A DNA stretch of 64,000 bases from Cytobacillus oceanisediminis (GTDB taxonomy: Bacteria; Bacillota; Bacilli; Bacillales; Cytobacillaceae), in contig NZ_SOEE01000008.1 of NCBI RefSeq assembly GCF_004366035.1, positions 9,989-73,988 on the forward strand. The letters are read 5' to 3'. This document shows, in pieces, positions 8,405 to 17,505 of the stretch. The notes beneath the pieces are model-generated. The model did no database searches and was not told the origin of the DNA. It worked only from the letters and a program-made list of their open reading frames with translations. Each line of letters begins with the position of its first letter. The first letter of the stretch is position 1. A program made the translations under genes and the position numbers.

Positions 8405-8852
8405 GCACAACACCACCTAAGAGTAGTGTGCGTTGATCAATGTTTTTTTATACAAAAATGCTGTTTTTAGAGACATTTTTTCAAAAAAATTTTTCCTGAT
8501 TAATTCGTGTTTCTACCTATTTAATAAGAATGGATAAATCCTTTACTGATAAGGGTTTGAAGAATGCACAGTCTTTATTTTTAGGTTATAATTTGTTCTG
8601 AGGTGCATGAGCGGATAGTAATGACGATTATGGCACGCCTGTCTTGCCTGCCCTGTCTGGATAATATGGGGGAAGGTGGAAAAACTTTTATTAAGCGCTT
8701 TTATCGCGGAAAAAGTTTTATACATGCTGCGGAAGAAAAATACAGTTTTCCAAATATGCTGAACTGTCAGATGCCATATAGCCGTTTCATTAAGCTGCAT
8801 ACTAGGATGCTTTGTTGGGTTAACACACAATTAATTTAAAGGGGGTAATGTT
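8405..8852. other. 448-bp upstream region of the mrp operon
   Basis: It contains a TATAAT at 8587-8592 with no good -35 at standard spacing, and a 78-codon ORF (8603-8839) with a GAGGTG motif too close to its ATG. I regard that ORF as probably non-coding. The distance from the TATAAT to the mrpA start (about 260 nt) would leave a long leader. No known riboswitch pattern was recognised. Confidence 0.4.
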
Positions 8853-11255
8853 TTGTCTCTGCTTCACCTGGCAATAATTTCACCATTTTTGCTTGCCATC
8901 CTTGTGCCTATTGCGTACAAGCTGTTTAGGCAGATACATACGGGTTGGTTCGTACTTCCTCTGCCAATCCTTTTATTCAGTTATTTTATCTCTTATTTAT
9001 CCATCACCTCCAATCAGCAATCCGTCACAAAATCTTTTTCATGGATTCCCACTCTTGGAATCGATTTCACGGCAAAAGTAGACGGTCTTGGTTTGCTTTT
9101 TGCTTTGCTGATCACCGGAATAGGAGCCTTGGTTGTTCTGTATTCCATCTATTACTTGGATAAAAATAAAGAAAAACTGAACACCTTCTATGTTTACTTG
9201 CTTCTATTTATGGGAGCTATGCTTGGAGTTGTCCTTTCGGATAACTTGATTGTGCTTTATACTTTCTGGGAATTTACGAGCTTTTCTTCATTCCTGCTAA
9301 TCGGGTACTGGTACCACAGAGAGAAATCAAGATATGGTGCACAGAAGTCGATGATCATCACGGTTTTCGGCGGTCTTTCTATGCTTGGAGGCATCATACT
9401 TCTTTATTTGATGACAGGTACTTTCAGCATTTCCGAAATTATTGCTCAATCAGATGAGATATTTTCACACGCATTATTCGTTCCTGCTTTGCTCTGCATT
9501 TTGCTTGGGGCTTTTACCAAGTCTGCACAATTTCCATTTCACATCTGGCTCCCGGATGCCATGGAAGCACCAACACCCGTCAGTGCATATCTGCATTCGG
9601 CAACCATGGTTAAAGCAGGCATTTATTTAGTAGCACGTATGAGTCCGGTATTTGCGGAGCACTCGCTCTGGCTCTGGCTCATTGCAGGATTTGGCATTAC
9701 AACATTATTCTGGGGTTCTTTCTCAGCTGTCAAACAGACTGACCTTAAAGCCATCCTGGCTTTCTCAACAGTCAGCCAGCTGGGGATGATCATGTCCCTT
9801 CTCGGCATTGGCGCTGCAGCACTTCACTTCGAAACAGTAGAAGACAGTATTTTTACGGTTGCCACTACAGCTGCTGTCTTTCATTTGATCAACCATGCCA
9901 CCTTTAAAGGAAGTCTATTCATGGTTGCTGGAATCGTAGACCACGAAACCGGCACCCGTGATATCCGCAAGCTTGGCGGTCTGATGAATTTTATGCCGAT
10001 TACCTTTACTTTGGCGATTATCGGCACATTTTCCATGGCCGGACTTCCTCCTTTTAATGGGTTCTTAAGTAAGGAAATGTTCTTCACAGGAATGGTCCGT
10101 GTTCTTGAAATGGATATTTTCAATTTGGATACATGGGGTTTCTTGTTCCCTGTTCTTGCCTGGGTGGCAAGTGTATTCACATTTATTTACAGCATGATTC
10201 TTGTATTCAAGACGTTCACAGGCAAGTTCCAGCCTGAACAATTAGAAAAGAAACCGCACGAAGCTCCAATCGGGATGCTCATATCACCGATTATCCTGGC
10301 TTCACTAGTGATCATTATCGGTTTCTTCCCTAATATTATTTCAAACACGCTCATCTCTCCTGCACAGGCAGCCATCATGCCTGTTGAAGGGTATGTGTAT
10401 GATACTCATATATACTTCTGGCATGGATTCACGCCTGAGCTGTTCATGACTTTGGGTGTTATTACATTGGGCATACTGCTTTTTGTCACTCTGCCGAAGT
10501 GGAGAAGTGTGTATAATTTGTTCCCTGAGAAGTTGGCGCTAAATCGCTTTTACGATTCTATGCTGGAAGTATCACAAAGGGCTTCCTTCAACTTAACAAA
10601 ATTATATATGAACGGATTTATCAGAACCTATCTTGTGTATATTTTTTCATTTTTTATTGTGGCTTTGGCTGCCACACTGGTTCTGAAAGATGCTTTTAAA
10701 TTCGATACGAGCGAAGTGGCCACCATCCATTATGCGGAGGTTCTGCTGGCATTAGTCATCGCTGCTGCATCTGTCTCCATTCTTTTTGTAAAATCCAGAA
10801 TGACATCCATCATTCTGCTGGGGGCAGTCGGATATACTGTTTCATTGTTCTTTGTTATTTTCCGGGCGCCTGACCTTGCATTAACACAGCTTGTAATCGA
10901 GACGATTTCTGTCTCTTTATTCCTGCTAGCTTTCTACCATCTGCCAAAGCTTCGGCATGAGGAGCGGATGGGATTTAAAATGACGAATGCCCTTATATCT
11001 GTAGGGGTGGGTGCGATTGTCACGATGATTGCCCTATCTGCCCACAGCAATAAGATGTTTCCTTCAATTGCAAAATATTACGTGGAGAATACGTATAAGG
11101 AAGCAGCCGGGAAAAACATGGTAAACGTTATTCTTGTTGATTTCCGGGGCTTTGATACCATGTTTGAAATTACGGTTCTTGGAATTGCAGCTCTTGGAAT
11201 TTTCGCTATGATTAAACTTCGCCTGGAAGGAGGAAAGAAAAATGAAAACAAATGA
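8853..11255 (+). CDS. mrpA: Na+/H+ antiporter subunit A (Mrp complex)
   Basis: An 800-residue polytopic membrane protein, first gene of a seven-gene Mrp operon. The N-terminal two-thirds resemble NuoL/ND5 of complex I, with the ENFTSFSSFLLIGYW-like proton-channel helices and a SAYLHSATMVKAGIYL motif containing the conserved Lys. The C-terminal third is the extra MrpA module. The complex exchanges cytoplasmic Na+ for external H+ and supports alkali and sodium tolerance. The start is TTG at 8853, after AAAGGGGGT. Its 3' end overlaps mrpB by 14 bp. Confidence 0.97.
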   Translation: MSLLHLAIISPFLLAILVPIAYKLFRQIHTGWFVLPLPILLFSYFISYLSITSNQQSVTKSFSWIPTLGIDFTAKVDGLGLLFALLITGIGALVVLYSIYYLDKNKEKLNTFYVYLLLFMGAMLGVVLSDNLIVLYTFWEFTSFSSFLLIGYWYHREKSRYGAQKSMIITVFGGLSMLGGIILLYLMTGTFSISEIIAQSDEIFSHALFVPALLCILLGAFTKSAQFPFHIWLPDAMEAPTPVSAYLHSATMVKAGIYLVARMSPVFAEHSLWLWLIAGFGITTLFWGSFSAVKQTDLKAILAFSTVSQLGMIMSLLGIGAAALHFETVEDSIFTVATTAAVFHLINHATFKGSLFMVAGIVDHETGTRDIRKLGGLMNFMPITFTLAIIGTFSMAGLPPFNGFLSKEMFFTGMVRVLEMDIFNLDTWGFLFPVLAWVASVFTFIYSMILVFKTFTGKFQPEQLEKKPHEAPIGMLISPIILASLVIIIGFFPNIISNTLISPAQAAIMPVEGYVYDTHIYFWHGFTPELFMTLGVITLGILLFVTLPKWRSVYNLFPEKLALNRFYDSMLEVSQRASFNLTKLYMNGFIRTYLVYIFSFFIVALAATLVLKDAFKFDTSEVATIHYAEVLLALVIAAASVSILFVKSRMTSIILLGAVGYTVSLFFVIFRAPDLALTQLVIETISVSLFLLAFYHLPKLRHEERMGFKMTNALISVGVGAIVTMIALSAHSNKMFPSIAKYYVENTYKEAAGKNMVNVILVDFRGFDTMFEITVLGIAALGIFAMIKLRLEGGKKNENK

Positions 11256-11664
11256 TATTATTTTGCAGACCGCTACGAAAGTAGTTTTGTTTCTCATTAT
11301 TCTTTTCTCTATCCATATCTTTTTTGCCGGCCATTATACACCGGGCGGCGGATTCGTTGGCGGATTGCTGACATCGGGGGCAATTGTGCTGCTGCTGCTG
11401 GCTTTTGACATGAAAACAGTCTCAAAGATTCTTCCTGTCAATTATATTCACATGATTGCAGTTGGACTGCTTTTTGCAATTGGCACAGGGGCGGGAGCAT
11501 TGCTATTTAATGTCCCTTTCCTTACTCATGCTTTTGGACATGTTGACTTGCCAATCCTGGGGGACACGTCCCTCCATACAGCTACACTGTTTGACCTGGG
11601 TGTTTTTCTGGTTGTTGTTGGCGTTACGATGACCATTATTCAAACGATAGGGGAGGATGAATAA
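11242..11664 (+). CDS. mrpB: Na+/H+ antiporter subunit B
   Basis: A 140-residue membrane protein with four helices. It has the MnhB family signature [12 protein letters not shown] and the C-terminal [21 protein letters not shown] site lies in the mrpA tail, and the gene overlaps mrpA by 14 bp and mrpC by 1 bp, which suggests coupled translation. It is a core subunit of the Mrp complex. Confidence 0.97.
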   Translation: MKTNDIILQTATKVVLFLIILFSIHIFFAGHYTPGGGFVGGLLTSGAIVLLLLAFDMKTVSKILPVNYIHMIAVGLLFAIGTGAGALLFNVPFLTHAFGHVDLPILGDTSLHTATLFDLGVFLVVVGVTMTIIQTIGEDE

Positions 11665-12002
11665 TGGAAATATTAATGGCTTTCGTAATTGGAATTTTAT
11701 TTATGTCAGCTACTTATCTTATGCTGTCAAAAAGCTTGCTGCGCATTATTGTCGGGACCGGGCTTTTAAGTCATGGGGCACATATGCTGATTTTAACGAT
11801 GGGCGGTTTAAAAACAGGATCTGCCCCGCTGCTGGGTGAAAACGCACCCTATACCGATCCGATTCCCCAGGCTCTTATCCTGACGGCAATTGTAATCAGC
11901 TTCGGGGTCACCGCGTTTTTCCTTGTACTGGCATACCGTGCCTACCAGGAGCTTGGCACTGATAATATGGATCGAATGAGAGGAACTGAAGGAAATGATT
12001 AA
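11664..12002 (+). CDS. mrpC: Na+/H+ antiporter subunit C
   Basis: A 112-residue, three-helix membrane protein homologous to NuoK of complex I; the [17 protein letters not shown] stretch is typical. The ATG overlaps the mrpB stop codon (TAATGG), and the 3' end overlaps mrpD by 8 bp. Confidence 0.97.
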   Translation: MEILMAFVIGILFMSATYLMLSKSLLRIIVGTGLLSHGAHMLILTMGGLKTGSAPLLGENAPYTDPIPQALILTAIVISFGVTAFFLVLAYRAYQELGTDNMDRMRGTEGND

Positions 12003-13488
12003 CTTTTTGATATTGCCCATCCTGATCCCTTTAGTTACGGGTGTCCTTCTCATCTTCGCCGCTAAAAGAATCATGCTGCAAAGGTGGATTGCAGGCATTT
12101 CATCAGTGATTGCGATCATTCTTTCTGCCTTGCTGGTTCAGAAGGTTCGAGTTGACGGGATACAAACGCTGGATGTTTCAAGCTGGGAGGCTCCGTTTGG
12201 GATCACGCTTGTTTCTGACATGATGTCAGCTCTGCTGGTGCTGACAACCAGTATAATCGCATTTCTATGCTTGATTTATTCATTTTGGAGCATCGGGGAA
12301 GCCAGGGAGAAGTTTTACTATTATGCTGCGTTCAACTTTTTAATTGTTGGCGTAAACGGTGCCTTTACAACTGGAGATATCTTCAACCTTTTCGTATTTT
12401 TCGAGGTTATGCTGATGGCTTCCTATGTTTTGCTTGTACTGGGAGGAAAGAAGGCACAGCTTAGGGAGTCCATTAAATATATCCTTGTAAATGTTATATC
12501 TTCTGCACTGTTTGTTATAGCTGTAGCCTATCTTTATTCTGTTGTAGGAACGCTCAATATGGCGCATATATCCGTCCGCATCAGCGAAGCCAGCCAAGGG
12601 AATCCCCCAGGAATCATAACAGTGATTGCTGTGCTATTTTTAATCGTATTTGGATTGAAAGGAGCCATTTTTCCTTTATATTTCTGGATGCCGGGCTCTT
12701 ACTATGCACCGCCTGCTCCTGTTTTGGCTTTATTCGGAGCTCTGCTGACAAAAGTCGGAGTTTACTCCATCACAAGAACCTATACGTTGTTCTTTTATCA
12801 TGATACTGGCTTTACCCATCAGCTCTTGAGCTTTTTGGCGATTATGTCGATCATCGCCGGAGTCATTGGAGCAATTGCCTACTGGGATATTAAGAAAATA
12901 ATCATCTACAATATCATCATTGCTGTAGGGGCGATTTTGTTTGGAGTATCAGCGATGACGACTGATTCCCTTACCGGGTCCATCTTCTATTTGATTCATG
13001 ATATGATTATTAAGGCGGCTTTATTTTTACTTGCCGGCATCATTATAGCGATAGCGGGTACAAGCAACTTGCATAAGATAAGCGGGTTGATCAAGCGCTA
13101 TCCTGGTCTGGGCTGGACCTTCTTCATCGCAGCGCTTGCACTTGCGGGGATCCCGCCGTTAAGCGGCTTTGTTGGAAAGCTTCTAATTATTAAAGGCGGT
13201 TTCGAAGCAGAACATTACTGGGGAGCAGGGATTGTTTTAATGTCCAGTCTTCTTGTGCTGTTTTCAATCATGAAAATCTTTATTAATGGCTTTTGGGGTA
13301 CACCTCGCGCCTATAAAGGGGAAGACAAAGTTCCTGTCGGCAAAATGATGATTGCCCCAGTTATCCTTGTTGTCATTGCCGTTTTCTACGGAGCCGGCTC
13401 GGAGTATGTTTATCCGTATATCTTACAGGCTGCTGAAACTCTTGCAAATCCAGAAATATATATTGAAGCAGTTTTAAAGGAGTATTGA
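11995..13488 (+). CDS. mrpD: Na+/H+ antiporter subunit D
   Basis: A 497-residue polytopic protein of the NuoM/NuoN type with about 14 helices. It has conserved [33 protein letters not shown] features, including the Lys of the proton path and the acidic residue in [14 protein letters not shown]. With MrpA it is thought to form the proton-conducting part of the complex. It overlaps mrpC by 8 bp. Confidence 0.97.
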   Translation: MINFLILPILIPLVTGVLLIFAAKRIMLQRWIAGISSVIAIILSALLVQKVRVDGIQTLDVSSWEAPFGITLVSDMMSALLVLTTSIIAFLCLIYSFWSIGEAREKFYYYAAFNFLIVGVNGAFTTGDIFNLFVFFEVMLMASYVLLVLGGKKAQLRESIKYILVNVISSALFVIAVAYLYSVVGTLNMAHISVRISEASQGNPPGIITVIAVLFLIVFGLKGAIFPLYFWMPGSYYAPPAPVLALFGALLTKVGVYSITRTYTLFFYHDTGFTHQLLSFLAIMSIIAGVIGAIAYWDIKKIIIYNIIIAVGAILFGVSAMTTDSLTGSIFYLIHDMIIKAALFLLAGIIIAIAGTSNLHKISGLIKRYPGLGWTFFIAALALAGIPPLSGFVGKLLIIKGGFEAEHYWGAGIVLMSSLLVLFSIMKIFINGFWGTPRAYKGEDKVPVGKMMIAPVILVVIAVFYGAGSEYVYPYILQAAETLANPEIYIEAVLKEY

Positions 13489-13490
13489 GT

Positions 13491-13967
13491 ATGGCATTTC
13501 AAATATTATTAAATGTGTTCCTTGGGTTTATGTGGATGTTTTTAACAGGATCATACGAACCGGTTGCGTTCCTTAAAGGATACCTTTTTGGCCTGCTCAT
13601 CATCTTTACTTTCAGAAGATTTTTCGATTCACGCTTTTATCTATTAAGAGTTGTGGCAGTAATCAATCTTTTGTTTCTTTTCATCAAAGAGCTTATCTTA
13701 GCGAACATCGGGGTGCTCAAAGTATTGTTAAGACCCCAGCTTGATATGCGTCCAGGCATTTTTGCCTACCCCACTGTCCTGAAAAAGGACTGGGAAATTA
13801 CAGTGCTATCGAATTTGATCACATTAACTCCAGGGACATTGGTTGTAGACGTATCCCCGGATAATAAGATTCTTTACATTCATGCAATTGATATTGAAGA
13901 TGCAGAGGAAACCATTGATTCAATAAGAAACTCGTTTGAAAAAGCAATCTTGGAGGTGAGCCGATAA
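13491..13967 (+). CDS. mrpE: Na+/H+ antiporter subunit E
   Basis: A 158-residue membrane protein with N-terminal helices and a soluble C-terminal domain carrying the family motif LITLTPGTLVVDV. I chose the ATG at 13491, 8 nt after AAAGGAG; a TTG two codons upstream gives a poorer spacing. The stop overlaps the mrpF ATG. Confidence 0.95.
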   Translation: MAFQILLNVFLGFMWMFLTGSYEPVAFLKGYLFGLLIIFTFRRFFDSRFYLLRVVAVINLLFLFIKELILANIGVLKVLLRPQLDMRPGIFAYPTVLKKDWEITVLSNLITLTPGTLVVDVSPDNKILYIHAIDIEDAEETIDSIRNSFEKAILEVSR

Positions 13968-14251
13968 TGCTGAATACTATTGTTCTAAGTGCCATCCTTA
14001 TCATTTCGGCTGCCACCATCGGTTTGGTTTACAGAGTGATTAAAGGGCCAACCACACCAGACCGTGTGGTTGCACTTGATGCAATTGGCATAAATCTTGT
14101 TGCAATTGTTGCATTGATTTCGATCGCCCTTAATACAAGTGCGTATGTGGAGGTTATCCTTCTGATCGGGATCCTTGCCTTTATTGGGACCGTAGCCTTC
14201 TCTAAATATCTGGAGAAGGGGGTTATTATCGAAAATGATCGAGATCGCTAA
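13967..14251 (+). CDS. mrpF: Na+/H+ antiporter subunit F
   Basis: A 94-residue, three-helix membrane protein. It carries the MrpF signature RVIKGPTTPDRVVALDAIG with the conserved Asp, and a TVAFSKYLEKG end. It overlaps mrpE by 1 bp and mrpG by 17 bp. In B. subtilis MrpF has also been linked to cholate efflux. Confidence 0.97.
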   Translation: MLNTIVLSAILIISAATIGLVYRVIKGPTTPDRVVALDAIGINLVAIVALISIALNTSAYVEVILLIGILAFIGTVAFSKYLEKGVIIENDRDR

Positions 14252-14606
14252 TATTGTCATTATTGTGCTGATTATTCTGGGAGCCTTTTTAAGCCTTGTC
14301 GCAGCATATGGTGTTATCAGGCTTCCTGATATTTATACCAGGAACCATGCGGCATCAAAGTCCGCAACACTGGGGGTTATGTCCATACTGCTCGGAGCCC
14401 TGCTGTTCTTTTATATTAAAGATGGCTTTTTCAATTCCAGAGTGCTGCTCGGAATTATATTCATCTTCATGACATCACCTGTAGCCGGGCATTTAATCGC
14501 CCGGGCAGCTTATAACTCCGGTGTAGAGCTATGGGATAAAAGTGTACAGGATGACTTAAAAGATGCACCACATATGAAAAAGGCAGGCAGCAAGGAACAA
14601 TCATAA
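14235..14606 (+). CDS. mrpG: Na+/H+ antiporter subunit G
   Basis: A 123-residue membrane protein with three helices and the family motif YGVIRLPDIYTRNHAASKSATLGV, ending in TSPVAGHLIARAAY. It is the last gene of the Mrp operon, overlaps mrpF by 17 bp and is followed at once by a strong terminator, so the operon is exactly mrpABCDEFG. Confidence 0.97.
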   Translation: MIEIANIVIIVLIILGAFLSLVAAYGVIRLPDIYTRNHAASKSATLGVMSILLGALLFFYIKDGFFNSRVLLGIIFIFMTSPVAGHLIARAAYNSGVELWDKSVQDDLKDAPHMKKAGSKEQS

Positions 14607-14609
14607 ATA

Positions 14610-14646
14610 GGAAAACCGCAAGAAATCCTCTTGCGGTTTTTTTATT
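14610..14646. terminator. Terminator of the mrp operon (convergent with yuxO)
   Basis: Stem AAAACCGCAAGA / TCTTGCGGTTTT followed by a T-run. The A-tract on the other side lets it serve the convergent gene too. Confidence 0.92.
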
Positions 14647-15030
14647 TTATTTTCTTTTAATTACGGCCATTGTGCATCTGGATGTACAAATCAGCTTGTC
14701 ATTTTCATCCGTTATTTTGATATCCCATACCATTGTGGTTCTTCCCTGATGCAGCACTGTTGCAACGGCCGTCACAATTCCATCCTTTTTAGCACGTATA
14801 TGGTTGGCATTGATTTCAAGCCCTGCAACAGATTCCGTTTCTTTGTCGCAAAGTTCAAATGCTCCAATGCTTGCAACAGTTTCCGCAAGGGCGACAGACG
14901 CCCCTCCATGCAGCAGGCCAAACGGCTGGCGGGTGCGTTCATCAACAGGCATGGTAGCAACTACACGGCCCTTTTCAAGTGACACGATTTCCATTCCGAG
15001 TGTTTCGATTAATGTATCTTTCAGCTCCAT
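14647..15030 (-). CDS. yuxO: PaaI-type hotdog thioesterase (YuxO)
   Basis: A 127-residue hotdog-fold acyl-CoA thioesterase of the PaaI/MenI group. It shows RQPFGLLHGGASVALAETVAS (HGG core with the catalytic Glu) and the C-terminal TICTSRCTMAVI-type strands. It lies downstream of mrpG, as in B. subtilis. In B. subtilis this gene precedes comA, which is absent here. The homologue is a candidate DHNA-CoA thioesterase for menaquinone synthesis, but the substrate cannot be read from sequence. I chose the ATG at 15030 after AAAGGGGAT. The promoter candidate lies at 15077-15105. Confidence 0.88.
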   Translation of the reverse strand: MELKDTLIETLGMEIVSLEKGRVVATMPVDERTRQPFGLLHGGASVALAETVASIGAFELCDKETESVAGLEINANHIRAKKDGIVTAVATVLHQGRTTMVWDIKITDENDKLICTSRCTMAVIKRK

Positions 15031-15076
15031 TCCCCTATCCCCTTTCCATATGTAAAATGTTGTCATACTATACTTC

Positions 15077-15105
15077 ATTATATAAGAACAAACTATGTAT
15101 GTCCT
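15077..15105 (-). promoter_or_regulatory. Sigma-A-type promoter for yuxO
   Basis: On the minus strand AGGACA, 17 nt, TATAAT; the -10 is perfect and the -35 is 4 of 6. It lies 47 bp upstream of the start. Confidence 0.5.
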
Positions 15106-15136
15106 GTAGGACAATCATAAAAAAGAGGTGACCGTC

Positions 15137-15319
15137 ATGAATCGCGTTCGCGAAGGATTAATTCCAACTGTTCTCGGCACCGCTGTTACTGCGGCTGGAT
15201 ATGCAATGAAACAAAACCGCAGAACCAATAACATGTTATCAGATACCATCGTTGGTTTCGGGCTCGCCCATATTGTACTGGGAGCCATCGACCTGGTTGA
15301 GCACCGCAATCAGTATTAA
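15137..15319 (+). CDS. Small protein with two hydrophobic segments, unknown function
   Basis: A 60-residue protein with two hydrophobic helices (about 6-22 and 35-50), GLIPTVLGTAVTAAGYAM and TIVGFGLAHIVLGAIDLV. It is probably a small membrane protein. I chose the ATG at 15137, 6 nt after GAGGTG; the in-frame GTG at 15128 lies in that ribosome binding site. Family not recognised. Confidence 0.65.
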   Translation: MNRVREGLIPTVLGTAVTAAGYAMKQNRRTNNMLSDTIVGFGLAHIVLGAIDLVEHRNQY

Positions 15320-15320
15320 A

Positions 15321-15356
15321 TAAAAAAGGCAGCTTTCCAGGCTGCCTTTTTATATT
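15321..15356. terminator. Bidirectional terminator
   Basis: Stem AAAAAGGCAGC / GCTGCCTTTTT between two convergent genes. Confidence 0.9.
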
Positions 15357-15978
15357 ACAGTCCCAACCCCTGATCATGCAGTTTTTCCTGCTCCTTCCCG
15401 CGCTTTCTTCTGGTGAAGCGGAAAATGAGAAAGAGCAAAGTAAAGCCTGCCAGGCCAAGCAGTAATTCTTTTTCATGTTTGATGATGGCATCAATATGAT
15501 CTCCAAATATATAGCCGATCGTGAAAGTCACTGACAGCCAGATCAGAGCGCCGCTGTAGGCAAATAAAGCGAATTTTTTAAATGGCAATTTACTGAAGCC
15601 GTATAAGAAAGGGAGGAAATTTCTGATACCCGGAACAAAATAACTGAAGGAGAGGGAAAAGGCATGATACTTTTCCATTAGTTTTAAAGAAGCATCAATC
15701 ATTTTAGACATTCTTTTACTTTTTTGAAAGTATTTCAGCAGTGGCCTCCCGATCAAACGCCCGATTGTATAACAGGTTGACAATGCAGCCAAGATGCCAA
15801 GATAAATGACAATGAAAGCAAGCACAGGGTGAAGTGTCTTTAAAGAGGAAGAAAGGCCAACAGTCATTACAATCACTTCATTTGGCACAGGAAAAATAAA
15901 GACCCCTACCCAAAGCCAAAGAAACAGCCCCAAATATCCGTTATTCTCAATGATCTCCAATATCAGTTCCAGTTCCAT
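15355..15978 (-). CDS. DedA family membrane protein
   Basis: A 207-residue polytopic membrane protein of the DedA/SNARE-associated family. It shows the early helix pair GYLGLFLWLWVGVFIFPVPNEVIVM and the conserved segment FSYFVPGIRNFLPFLYGFSKLPF, which contains the G-x-R-N/P feature of the family. Some DedA proteins translocate polyprenyl phosphate or phosphatidylethanolamine; which substrate applies here is unknown. I chose the ATG at 15978, 6 nt after GGGAGG. The C-terminus is rich in Arg and Lys. Confidence 0.88.
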   Translation of the reverse strand: MELELILEIIENNGYLGLFLWLWVGVFIFPVPNEVIVMTVGLSSSLKTLHPVLAFIVIYLGILAALSTCYTIGRLIGRPLLKYFQKSKRMSKMIDASLKLMEKYHAFSLSFSYFVPGIRNFLPFLYGFSKLPFKKFALFAYSGALIWLSVTFTIGYIFGDHIDAIIKHEKELLLGLAGFTLLFLIFRFTRRKRGKEQEKLHDQGLGL

Positions 15979-16251
15979 CCGGGGCCTCCCATCTATGCAA
16001 GCAGTGCTCACTTATTTATATTCATTACATTAATATATTCTTCATGCGGTTCTTTTACCCCTTTTCTAATTATATCAATCCTTATAAAAATTGCCTTTCT
16101 AATGCACACTATGCAAACCCTTTTTATCTATGCAGGGTGTAAGCCATATTTTTGCGAGAAAGCATTTCATTTTGTTTTCTCATAGGAATAGCCTTCATTT
16201 CATATATTGGGAATGCGTGCATTAATTATTAATCGAAAGGGGCAGAACCGG

Positions 16252-16668
16252 ATGTACCCCTATTATTATTTTCGCTACCCAAAGCCTGGATACAATCCTC
16301 AGCTTCAAAACTGCTGGAATTATCCGCATGCATATCAGTCTTATTATCATCCTGTCCATTTCTACAGAACCTTTCCCGCTGTTAATCCTCAACTGTTCAT
16401 GAGCTCCGCTAAAAAAATGGAAGTCCTCATGAGGGACGCCAGCACATTGCTTGTAAAAATGGCAGAATCAAAAAAGTTTTCATATGAACTTATGGCAGCC
16501 GCTCAGCAGTCAAAAAAGGATGCAGTCGAAAAAATGATAAAATCAACAGGTATTTCCCGAATTCCTGCGGTGTCCTATACACCTGACGGGCTCAGCCTCC
16601 ATTTCGAATCTGATAAAGAGGATACCCAGAAATGCTGTGATCTTACACTAAAACTGAGATGGATGTAA
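16252..16668 (+). CDS. Tyr/Pro-rich N-terminal protein of unknown function
   Basis: A 138-residue protein. The first 45 residues are rich in Tyr, Pro, His and Asn (YPYYYFRYPKPGY), a composition seen in spore coat and inner-coat proteins. Residues 50-100 form a Lys/Met-rich helical region (SSAKKMEVLMRDASTLLVKMAESKK). The C-terminus has a CC pair. I chose the ATG at 16252 after GAAAGGGG. The family is not recognised; a spore-coat role is only suggested by composition. Confidence 0.65.
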   Translation: MYPYYYFRYPKPGYNPQLQNCWNYPHAYQSYYHPVHFYRTFPAVNPQLFMSSAKKMEVLMRDASTLLVKMAESKKFSYELMAAAQQSKKDAVEKMIKSTGISRIPAVSYTPDGLSLHFESDKEDTQKCCDLTLKLRWM

Positions 16669-16671
16669 GCA

Positions 16672-16705
16672 AACAAAAAAGCTCTCAATCAAGAGAGCTT
16701 TTACC
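16672..16705. terminator. Bidirectional terminator
   Basis: Stem AAAAGCTCTC / GAGAGCTTTT between two convergent genes. Confidence 0.85.
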
Positions 16706-16708
16706 TGT

Positions 16709-16951
16709 TCAGCGATAATAAGGGTTTCCATATGGTCCATAGCCAGGGTATCCGCCTCCGCCATAAGGAGCATATGGTGCAGCTGGCGGGCCATAGAATG
16801 GCGGCGGAGGGCCGTAAAATGGACGGGGAGCAAATAATGCTGCTCCCAGCCCCCCTCCCAGGAAACCGCCGAGCAGGCCGCCGACAAAAGGAGCTCCTAA
16901 AAAGAAGAACCTTTCGCCCCCGTTTCTATATGGGCCTCTATAATAATACAT
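16709..16951 (-). CDS. Gly/Pro/Tyr-rich small protein, possible coat or surface protein
   Basis: An 80-residue low-complexity protein. It has a YYYRGPYRNGGERFFF start, a Gly-rich hydrophobic core (GGLLGGFLGGGLGAALF) that could cross a membrane, and a Pro-Tyr-Gly-rich tail with repeated FYGPP and APY units. ATG at 16951 follows AAGGAGG. Composition resembles spore coat or cell-surface glycine-rich proteins. The convergent neighbour is also Tyr/Pro-rich, which suggests a related role. Confidence 0.65.
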   Translation of the reverse strand: MYYYRGPYRNGGERFFFLGAPFVGGLLGGFLGGGLGAALFAPRPFYGPPPPFYGPPAAPYAPYGGGGYPGYGPYGNPYYR

Positions 16952-17024
16952 GCAGGGTAACCTCCTTAATTTTCAATGCCTTCTCTATTTAATATGCAGA
17001 TGTCCGCATTTTGAGTGGGCTACA

Positions 17025-17149
17025 AGAAAAGCGGAAGCGCCTTTCCCACCCCCGACAAGCACAAGACGGGCCTCACGGATAGGCGACCTTTGCCTTTTTG
17101 GGAGGCTTGGCTTGTGACCTAGAGGGGGTAGGCGCTGGAGCTAGACAGC
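17025..17149 (+). repeat. Dispersed hairpin repeat, long form (copy 1)
   Basis: It runs from AGAAAAGCGGAAGCGCC to GGCGCTGGAGCTAGACAG. Nested complementary blocks (AGCGCC/GGCGCT, ACCCCC/GGGGGT, AAGCACAAG/CTTGTG) make one long imperfect hairpin. The same element recurs at several other intergenic sites in this window, always in this orientation. Confidence 0.9.
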
Positions 17150-17152
17150 ATT

Positions 17153-17360
17153 AGAAAAGCGGAAGGCGCCCGCCTATCGGCGACAGGCCTAAGACGAGCC
17201 GGCTAAAAGGTTGCTCTTTAACCTTTTGGACGGATTGAAGAATTGTTGAGGCGACTGCCCAGGGACAACAAGCATAAGACGGTCCCTGTAAGAAGTTTTT
17301 TTTTCCTTCTGGAAGAAAACGGCTTATGACCTCGAGCCGATTACTCCTGGAGCTAGACAG
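17153..17360 (+). repeat. Dispersed hairpin repeat with longer insert (copy 2)
   Basis: Same ends as copy 1 (AGAAAAGCGGAAGGCGCC and CTGGAGCTAGACAG) but a longer, different central part. It follows copy 1 directly, so copies are tandem here. Confidence 0.85.
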
Positions 17361-17363
17361 TAC

Positions 17364-17460
17364 TTGAAAAGCGGAGGTCCCTTGCACACCCCCGACACCT
17401 CAAGGGGGGGAGGCGCTCGAGCTAGACAGCATTAGAAAAGCGGAAGGCGCCTTGGCTTCA
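17364..17460 (+). repeat. Dispersed hairpin repeat, short form plus a partial copy (copies 3-4)
   Basis: A short copy at 17364-17429 has the central part reduced to CACCCCCGACACCTCAAGG. A partial copy begins AGAAAAGCGGAAGGCGCCTTGG at 17433 and ends before the ald terminator. Confidence 0.8.
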
Positions 17461-17463
17461 TAA

Positions 17464-17502
17464 AACAAAATCCCCTTAGCCTTTTGGCCAAGGGGATTTG
17501 AT
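17464..17502 (-). terminator. Terminator of ald
   Basis: On the minus strand AAATCCCCTTGGCC / GGCTAAGGGGATTTTG, directly after the ald stop codon. Confidence 0.88.
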
Positions 17503-17505
17503 CTA

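Noticed and set aside
8603-8839. 78-codon ORF upstream of mrpA
   Set aside because: GAGGTG is only about 1 nt from the ATG, the composition is not that of a known family, and it lies in the mrp leader.
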